DNA of 43,927 bases. It comes from Betaproteobacteria bacterium (lineage in GTDB: Bacteria > Pseudomonadota > Gammaproteobacteria > Burkholderiales > Burkholderiaceae_E). Numbering within the stretch: position 1 is the first letter of the stretch; each line of letters begins with the position of its first letter. Below the pieces are notes generated by a model. That model had not been told where the DNA came from. It ran no database searches and saw only the letters and a program-made list of their open reading frames with translations. Position numbers and translations under genes: made by a program. Below, piece by piece: positions 39,213 through 43,927 of this stretch. The stretch spans positions 1-43,927 of the forward strand of contig JAGWVN010000021.1 in the NCBI GenBank assembly GCA_018970865.1. Reading direction: 5' to 3'.

Positions 39213-40904
39213 ATGAGCACCACCGCGCTGCCCACCCGCCAGCAGGCCCTGGCCATCCTCACCGCGCCCGGCCAGCCTTATGAGCTGCAGACCCGCGAGG
39301 TCGCCGGGCGCCCCCTGCGCCTGTTCGTGAACGCCCCCGCGTCGCTGCGCCAGCTCTTCGAGGACACCGCCACCGAGCAGCCCTTCCTGGTGTACCAGGA
39401 CGAGCGGCTGAGCTTCGCGCAGACCCGGCAGCGGGCGGCCGCGCTGGCCAGCGTGCTGGTGACGCGCTACGGCGTGGGTCATGGCGACCGGGTGGCGATC
39501 TCGATGCGCAACTACCCGGAATGGGTGATCGCCTTTACCGCGGCTGTCTCGATCGGCGCGGTGGCGGTGGCCATGAACGCCTGGTGGCAGCCCGAGGAGA
39601 TGGCCTACGGCCTGCGCGACAGCGGCGCCCGCGTGCTGATCGCCGACCAGGAGCGTCTGGATCGCTTCGCGCAGAGCGGCGCGCAGGGCGTTCAGGCGAT
39701 CGCCGTGCGGGCCGGCGCCGCGCCGGCCGGTGTGCCGGACTTCAACGCGCTGCTGGCGCAGGCCGGCAACCCGCCGATGCCCCCGGCCACCGTCAGCGGC
39801 GAAGACCTCGCCGCCATCTTCTACACCTCGGGCTCCACCGGCCATCCCAAGGGCGTGATGCTCACCCACCGCAGCGTGCTGGCCGCGCTGCTCTCCTGGG
39901 AGCTCGACGCCCAGGCCGCCATCCTCATGAGCGGCCAGCCCGCGCCCACGCCGGCGCACCCGCCCTGCACCCTGCTGGCCGTGCCGCTCTTTCATGCCAC
40001 CGGCTCGCACGCGGTCTGGCTGAGCTGCTACCGCCAGCAGCGGCGCATGGTGTGCATGCACAAGTGGGATGCCGTGCAGGCCGCCGAGCTGATCGAACGC
40101 GAGCGCATCACCTCGTTCATCGCACCCGCGGCCATGACCGGCGATCTGGTGCGCGAAGCCCAGCGCAGCCAGCGCGATCTGTCCTCGATGCTCGCGGTGG
40201 GCGGCGGCGGCGCGCCCCGGGCGCCCGAGCAGGTGCGCCAGATCGACCGTTCCTTTGCCAACGCCCTGCCCGGCACCGGCTGGGGCATGACCGAGACCAA
40301 CGCCATCGGCACCGGCATCGGCGGCGAGGAGTACCTCATCCGGCCCGCCAGCTCGGGCCGCTGCTCGGCCGTGATGGAGCTGAAGGTGGTCGACGAGCAG
40401 GGCCGCGCCCTGCCGGCCGGTGAGCGCGGCGAGCTGCTGGTGCGCGGCACCGGCCTGTTCAGCGGCTACTGGAACCGGCCCGAGCTCAATGCCGGCCTGT
40501 TCGAGGACGGCTGGTTTCGCACCGGCGATGTCGCCTATCTCGACGACGAGGGCTATCTGTTCATCGTCGACCGCATCAAGGACCTGATCATCCGCGGCGG
40601 CGAGAACATCGGCTGCGGCCAGGTGGAGGCCGCGCTGCTCATGCATCCTCAGGTGCACGAGGCAGCGGTGTACGCCGTGCCCGACGAGCGCCTGGGCGAG
40701 GAGGTGGGCGCCACCGTGCACTGCACCGAACCGCTCGAGCCCGAGGCCCTGCGCGAGTTTCTCGCCGGCCACCTCGCCCGCTTCGAGGTGCCGCGCTACA
40801 TCCTGAAATCCGACGGGCCGCTGCCGCGCACCGCATCCGGCAAGATTCTCAAGCGCCAGCTGCGCGACGCCGCGGTGGCCAGCCTTGGCGTGAAAGCCTC
40901 CTGA
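39213..40904 (+). CDS. Acyl-CoA ligase (AMP-forming)
   Basis: AMP-forming acyl-CoA ligase (563 aa). A3 motif YTSGSTGHPKGV near 209-220, A5 GTGWGMTETN near 352-361, A7 GWFRTGD with VDRIKDLIIRGGENIG, and the catalytic A10 Lys in TASGKILKR near 540-548. Its first 40 residues are an extra N-terminal region before the family core. It is 13 bases upstream of the APH-type kinase and would supply the acyl-CoA that the kinase phosphorylates, as LvaE does in levulinate catabolism. Confidence 0.92.
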   Translation: MSTTALPTRQQALAILTAPGQPYELQTREVAGRPLRLFVNAPASLRQLFEDTATEQPFLVYQDERLSFAQTRQRAAALASVLVTRYGVGHGDRVAISMRNYPEWVIAFTAAVSIGAVAVAMNAWWQPEEMAYGLRDSGARVLIADQERLDRFAQSGAQGVQAIAVRAGAAPAGVPDFNALLAQAGNPPMPPATVSGEDLAAIFYTSGSTGHPKGVMLTHRSVLAALLSWELDAQAAILMSGQPAPTPAHPPCTLLAVPLFHATGSHAVWLSCYRQQRRMVCMHKWDAVQAAELIERERITSFIAPAAMTGDLVREAQRSQRDLSSMLAVGGGGAPRAPEQVRQIDRSFANALPGTGWGMTETNAIGTGIGGEEYLIRPASSGRCSAVMELKVVDEQGRALPAGERGELLVRGTGLFSGYWNRPELNAGLFEDGWFRTGDVAYLDDEGYLFIVDRIKDLIIRGGENIGCGQVEAALLMHPQVHEAAVYAVPDERLGEEVGATVHCTEPLEPEALREFLAGHLARFEVPRYILKSDGPLPRTASGKILKRQLRDAAVASLGVKAS

Positions 40905-40917
40905 GGAGACAGCGGAC

Positions 40918-41970
40918 ATGAGCACCCCCATCCCCGGCTACGATGTGCCGGCCGTCGAGGCCTGGATCAGCGCCCATGTGCGCGGGCTCACCCCGCCGCT
41001 GCGCTGGACGCGCCTGGAGGGCGGCCACAGCAACCTCACCTACCGGCTCGACGACGCGCAGGGCCGCAGCGCGGTCATCCGCCGCCCGCCCATGGGCGAG
41101 CTGCTGCCCAAGGCCCACGACATGGAGCGGGAGTGGCAGCTGATCAGCGCCCTGGGTCCCACCGCCGTGCCGGTGCCGGCGGCGCTCGGGCTGTGCACCG
41201 ACCGCGCGGTCACCGGCGCGAACTTCTATGTGATGGGCATGGTCGACGGCCACCCGCTCTACAGCGCCGCCGACACCCTGCGCTGGGTGCCCGCCGACCG
41301 GCGCATGGTGTTCGCCCACTCCTTCATCGATGTGCTGGCCGACCTGCATGCGGTGGATCCCGATGCGGTCGGGCTGGGCGAACTGGGCAAGCGCGACAGC
41401 TATGTGGGTCGCCAGCTCAATGCCTGGTACCGCTCCTGGACCGCCTCGGCCGCGGCCGCGAAGTACGACGACCCGCGCGCGCACTCGCTGCAGAAATTCT
41501 TCCTCGAGAACCTGCCCGCGCAGGAACCCGCGAGGGTGGTGCACGGCGACTACGGCACCCACAATGTGCTGGTCGGTCCGCAGGCCACGGTGGCCGCGGT
41601 GGTCGACTGGGAGATCTCCACGCTGGGCGATCCGCTCGCCGACCTCGCCTATGCCCTGAACTGGTGGCCCGACCCGCGCGACGCGATCCCGCAGGCCGCC
41701 GACGCCTCCACCTCGGTGCCGGGCTTCCCTGACCGCGCCTATCTCGCGCAGCGCTATGCCGAGCGCAGCGGCCGCGACCTCTCGCGCATCGACTACTACC
41801 TGGGCTTCAACCGCTGGAAGACCGCGATGATCGTGCACGGCGTCTATGCCCGCTACCTCGAGGGCAAGAAGAGCAGCGCCGGCATCGATCTCGATCACAT
41901 GCGAGGGCGCATCGGCACGGCGCTCACGCTCGCCGAGCAGGCGGTGGAGCGGGTGAGACAGGCCGCCTGA
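40918..41970 (+). CDS. APH-family acyl-CoA-pathway kinase (LvaA / ACAD11 N-domain-like)
   Basis: Aminoglycoside phosphotransferase-fold kinase (350 aa) of the group fused to an acyl-CoA dehydrogenase in animal ACAD10/11 and acting as LvaA in Pseudomonas putida. The catalytic loop HGDYGTHNVLV gives D211 and N216, the metal-binding Asp is D230 in VVDWEISTLGDPLADLAY, and the N-lobe has LEGGHSNLTYRL with VIRRPPMGELLPKAHDMERE. These last segments are typical of this group and not of drug-resistance kinases. It probably phosphorylates the 4-hydroxy group of a hydroxyacyl-CoA. GGAGAC precedes the ATG. Confidence 0.88.
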   Translation: MSTPIPGYDVPAVEAWISAHVRGLTPPLRWTRLEGGHSNLTYRLDDAQGRSAVIRRPPMGELLPKAHDMEREWQLISALGPTAVPVPAALGLCTDRAVTGANFYVMGMVDGHPLYSAADTLRWVPADRRMVFAHSFIDVLADLHAVDPDAVGLGELGKRDSYVGRQLNAWYRSWTASAAAAKYDDPRAHSLQKFFLENLPAQEPARVVHGDYGTHNVLVGPQATVAAVVDWEISTLGDPLADLAYALNWWPDPRDAIPQAADASTSVPGFPDRAYLAQRYAERSGRDLSRIDYYLGFNRWKTAMIVHGVYARYLEGKKSSAGIDLDHMRGRIGTALTLAEQAVERVRQAA

Positions 41971-41992
41971 GCGGCCGGCCCGCGAGGGCGGC

Positions 41993-42013
41993 GGCACCGG
42001 AGAAACCGGTGCC
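41993..42013. terminator. Perfect hairpin between convergent kinase and SDR genes
   Basis: GGCACCGG-AGAAA-CCGGTGCC is an 8-base perfect stem with a 5-base loop in the 88-base gap where the two genes end facing each other. There is no T-run, but the position and symmetry suit a two-way terminator. Confidence 0.5.
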
Positions 42014-42058
42014 GGCACCCCACCGGCGCGGCTAGACCGCGCCCCGATGGCACGCGAT

Positions 42059-42868
42059 TCAGGAGGTGCCGACGATCCCGCCGTCGCAGGCGATCACCTG
42101 CCCGACGATGAACTCGCTGGCCCGCGAACTCAGGAAGATCGCCAGGCCGGCGATGTCCTGCGGCGTGCCCACCCGACCGCTCGGGTTGCGCGCGCCCACG
42201 CTGTCCCAGTCGACACCCTCGGTGGCGCCGCCGAAGCCCACCCCGGTGCTGAGCATCCAGGTGGGAAAAGGGCCCGGCGCGATCGCATTGCACAGGATGC
42301 GCTCGCGGGTGAGGTGGGCGGCCAGGAACCGGGTGAGGTGGTGCACCGCCGCCTTGGACGCGCCATAGGAGAAGGTGTCGAAGATGGCGCTCTTGAGGCC
42401 ATCGATGGAGCCGATGTTGATCACCCGCGCCGGGCTGGGACCGGCACCGGCGGCGCGCAGCAGCGGCAGCAGCTTCTGGGTGAGGAAGAACACGCCCTTC
42501 ACATTGGTGTCCATCACCTTGTCCCAGCCGATCTCGGGGAACTCGTCGATGGGCGCGCCCCAGGCCGCCCCGGCGTTGTTCACCAGGATGTCCAGCCGCG
42601 GCTCGAGGGCCGACAGACGCTGCGCCAGCGAGCCCACGCCCTCGATGCGGGAGAGATCGGCCGGCAGCGGGATGCACTGGCCGCCATAGGCCTGCTCGAG
42701 CCGGCGCGCGGTGGCCTCGCAGGCATCGGCCTTGCGCGAGGAGATGTAGACCTTGGCGCCGGCTGCCATGAACCCGGCGGCGATCATCTCGCCGATGCCG
42801 CGCGAGCCGCCGGTGACCAGGGCGACCTTGCCCTTGATGGAAAACAGATCGTCGAATGACGGATTCAT
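42059..42868 (-). CDS. SDR-family oxidoreductase (LvaD-like position)
   Basis: Classical SDR (269 aa): TGGSRGIG (19-26), SSRK (43-46, suggesting NADPH), NNAG (97-100), S154, Y168 and K172 (YGASK). It shares LFSIKGKVALVTGGSRG and the SRKADACEA segment with the SDRs at 13926 and 27710. It lies between the kinase gene and the ACAD11-like gene. In the lva pathway an SDR reduces levulinyl-CoA to 4-hydroxyvaleryl-CoA, a role this gene could fill. A hairpin terminator upstream (42890-42927) suggests it may have its own promoter. Confidence 0.9.
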   Translation of the reverse strand: MNPSFDDLFSIKGKVALVTGGSRGIGEMIAAGFMAAGAKVYISSRKADACEATARRLEQAYGGQCIPLPADLSRIEGVGSLAQRLSALEPRLDILVNNAGAAWGAPIDEFPEIGWDKVMDTNVKGVFFLTQKLLPLLRAAGAGPSPARVINIGSIDGLKSAIFDTFSYGASKAAVHHLTRFLAAHLTRERILCNAIAPGPFPTWMLSTGVGFGGATEGVDWDSVGARNPSGRVGTPQDIAGLAIFLSSRASEFIVGQVIACDGGIVGTS

Positions 42869-42889
42869 GCGGGTTGCTCCGTGACGGTG

Positions 42890-42927
42890 AAGAAACGGGG
42901 CCGGCCGGCTCGCGCCGGACGGCCCCG
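42890..42927 (-). terminator. Intrinsic-type terminator between the acyl-CoA dehydrogenase and SDR genes
   Basis: CGGGGCCG (42896-42903) pairs with CGGCCCCG (42920-42927), and an inner CCGGC/GCCGG extends the stem after one mismatch. On the minus strand the stem is followed by TTTCTTCACC. It may end or weaken read-through from the dehydrogenase into the SDR gene. Confidence 0.5.
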
Positions 42928-42956
42928 TGGGCGGGTCAGATGACGACCGGGCCGGT

Positions 42957-43927
42957 TCAGTTGCGCCAGACCATCGAGGAGGTCATCTCCTCGTCGTCGC
43001 TCTCGAGGCGGCGGACCTCGTTGCGGCCGACCACCAGGTGATGGACCTCGTCGGGACCGTCGGCCAGGCGCAGCGTGCGCTGACCGGTGTACATGCCGGC
43101 GAGCGGGGTCCACTGCGAGATGCCGGTGGCGCCGTGCATCTGGATGGCCTGGTCGATGATCTTGCAGACCTTCTCGGGCACCATGGCCTTGACCATGTGC
43201 ACCCAGATGCGGGCCTCGCGGTTGCCGAGCACATCCATGGCCTTGGCCGCCTTGAGCACCATCAGGCGCATGGCCTCGATCTCGATGCGGGCGCGCGACA
43301 CGATCTCGATGTTGCCGCCCAGCCAGATGATCTTCTTGCCGAAGGCCTCGCGCGACAGGCCGCGCTTGAGCATGAGATCGAGCGCCTTCTCGGCCTGGCC
43401 GATGAGCCGCATGCAGTGGTGGATCCGGCCCGGGCCGAGGCGCACCTGCGAGATCTCGAAGCCGCGACCCTCGCCCAGGAGCATGTTGTCCTTGGGCACG
43501 CGGACATTCTCGAAGCGGATGTGCATGTGGCCGTGCGGCGCATCATCGTCGCCGAAGACCTCCATGCCACCGAGGATGGTGACGCCCGGAGTGTCCTTCG
43601 GAACCAGGATCATCGACTGCTGCTTGTGCGGCGGCGCGTCGGGGCTGGTCTTGACCATGGTGATGAGGATCTTGCAGCGCGGGTCGCCGGCACCGGAGGC
43701 GTAGTACTTCTCGCCGTTGAGCACCCACTCGTCGCCCTCGAGCACCGCGCGCATGCCGATGTTCTTGGCATCGGACGAGGCGTTGTGCGGCTCGGTCATG
43801 GCATAGGTGGAGCGGATCTCGCCGGAGAGCAGGGGCTTGAGCCACTTCTCTTTCTGGGCCGGCGTGCCCACCCGCTCGAGCACCTCCATGTTGCCGGTGT
43901 CGGGCGCCGAGCAGTTCATGCACTGCG
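42957..43927 (-). CDS. ACAD11/LvaC-like acyl-CoA dehydrogenase (N-terminus cut by window edge)
   Basis: Acyl-CoA dehydrogenase fold; 323 C-terminal residues are visible and the N-terminal helical domain is outside. Marks: TYAMTEPHNASSDAKNIGM with the flavin-binding TEP motif, WVLNGEKYYASGAGDPRCK, the LREAFGK-type segment SREAFGKKIIWLGG, and the C-terminal LRLADGPDEVHHLVVGRNEV. Asp stands where most acyl-CoA dehydrogenases have the catalytic Glu (ADGPDEV), exactly as I recall from ACAD10/11. That change fits a reaction other than plain dehydrogenation, such as elimination of phosphate from a 4-phosphoacyl-CoA. Neighbouring kinase, SDR and ligase genes support this. Confidence 0.88.
   Translation of the reverse strand, partial: QCMNCSAPDTGNMEVLERVGTPAQKEKWLKPLLSGEIRSTYAMTEPHNASSDAKNIGMRAVLEGDEWVLNGEKYYASGAGDPRCKILITMVKTSPDAPPHKQQSMILVPKDTPGVTILGGMEVFGDDDAPHGHMHIRFENVRVPKDNMLLGEGRGFEISQVRLGPGRIHHCMRLIGQAEKALDLMLKRGLSREAFGKKIIWLGGNIEIVSRARIEIEAMRLMVLKAAKAMDVLGNREARIWVHMVKAMVPEKVCKIIDQAIQMHGATGISQWTPLAGMYTGQRTLRLADGPDEVHHLVVGRNEVRRLESDDEEMTSSMVWRN

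Noticed and set aside
40918-41970. Aminoglycoside resistance kinase
   Set aside because: Although the fold is APH, the GGHSNLTY and RPP..LLPKAHDM segments and the acyl-CoA gene neighbours belong to the LvaA/ACAD11 group.
1-43927. CRISPR array, tRNA, rRNA, insertion sequence or prophage genes
   Set aside because: No regularly spaced repeats, tRNA-like cloverleaf, transposase or phage motifs were seen on either strand.

Overview
The window looks like one stretch of the chromosome (or a large replicon) of a high-GC proteobacterium, most likely a betaproteobacterium of the Burkholderiales/Rhodocyclales type. That placement is an inference from GC-rich coding, gene content and dense short catabolic operons; no rRNA, tRNA or other taxonomic marker is present. 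I found about 35 protein genes, two gene remnants, no insertion sequence, no CRISPR array and no RNA gene. Most genes act on organic acids or acyl-CoA esters: seven short-chain dehydrogenases (SDRs), four acyl-CoA dehydrogenases, two family III CoA-transferases, two acyl-CoA ligases, a thiolase, hydratases and aldolases.

Layout. 1-6224 (minus): an operon for an FMN 2-hydroxyacid oxidase, a three-subunit molybdenum hydroxylase, a MoaD/ThiS-like protein and a GMC oxidoreductase (cut by the edge). 6483-10548 (plus): amidase, SDR and a thiamine-diphosphate enzyme. Together these two divergent units could turn 2-hydroxyamides into 2-hydroxyacids, 2-oxoacids, aldehydes and acids, like the mandelamide pathway. 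10564-12151: an RraA-like protein and a vapBC toxin-antitoxin pair. 12602-19310: CoA-transferase, two SDRs, an acyl-CoA dehydrogenase pair that may be heteromeric, and a further SDR. 19347-24967: an island with visibly lower GC, holding a His-rich exported protein, broken remnants of a lysR and a vapC gene, and a phosphite (ptx) locus split into divergent ptxDE and ptxABC units. 25087-31556: a fused double CoA-transferase, SDR, phosphotriesterase-like lactonase, MaoC-type hydratase and a D-2-hydroxyacid dehydrogenase. 31664-36825: an alicyclic acid pathway (badH-badI-aliB-aliA, with divergent badR). 36910-39118: thiolase and HpcH-type aldolase. 39213-43927: acyl-CoA ligase, APH-type kinase, SDR and an ACAD11-like dehydrogenase (cut by the edge), the same enzyme set used in levulinate/4-hydroxyacyl-CoA catabolism.

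How the parts work together. AliA and AliB activate and desaturate cyclohexanecarboxylate; BadH and BadI oxidise and open the ring to pimeloyl-CoA, but the hydratase BadK is not in the window. The thiolase could serve the following beta-oxidation. The ptx locus would import phosphite and oxidise it to phosphate with NAD+. The right-hand cluster could remove a 4-hydroxy group through a phosphorylated intermediate. Substrates of the other clusters cannot be settled from sequence alone.
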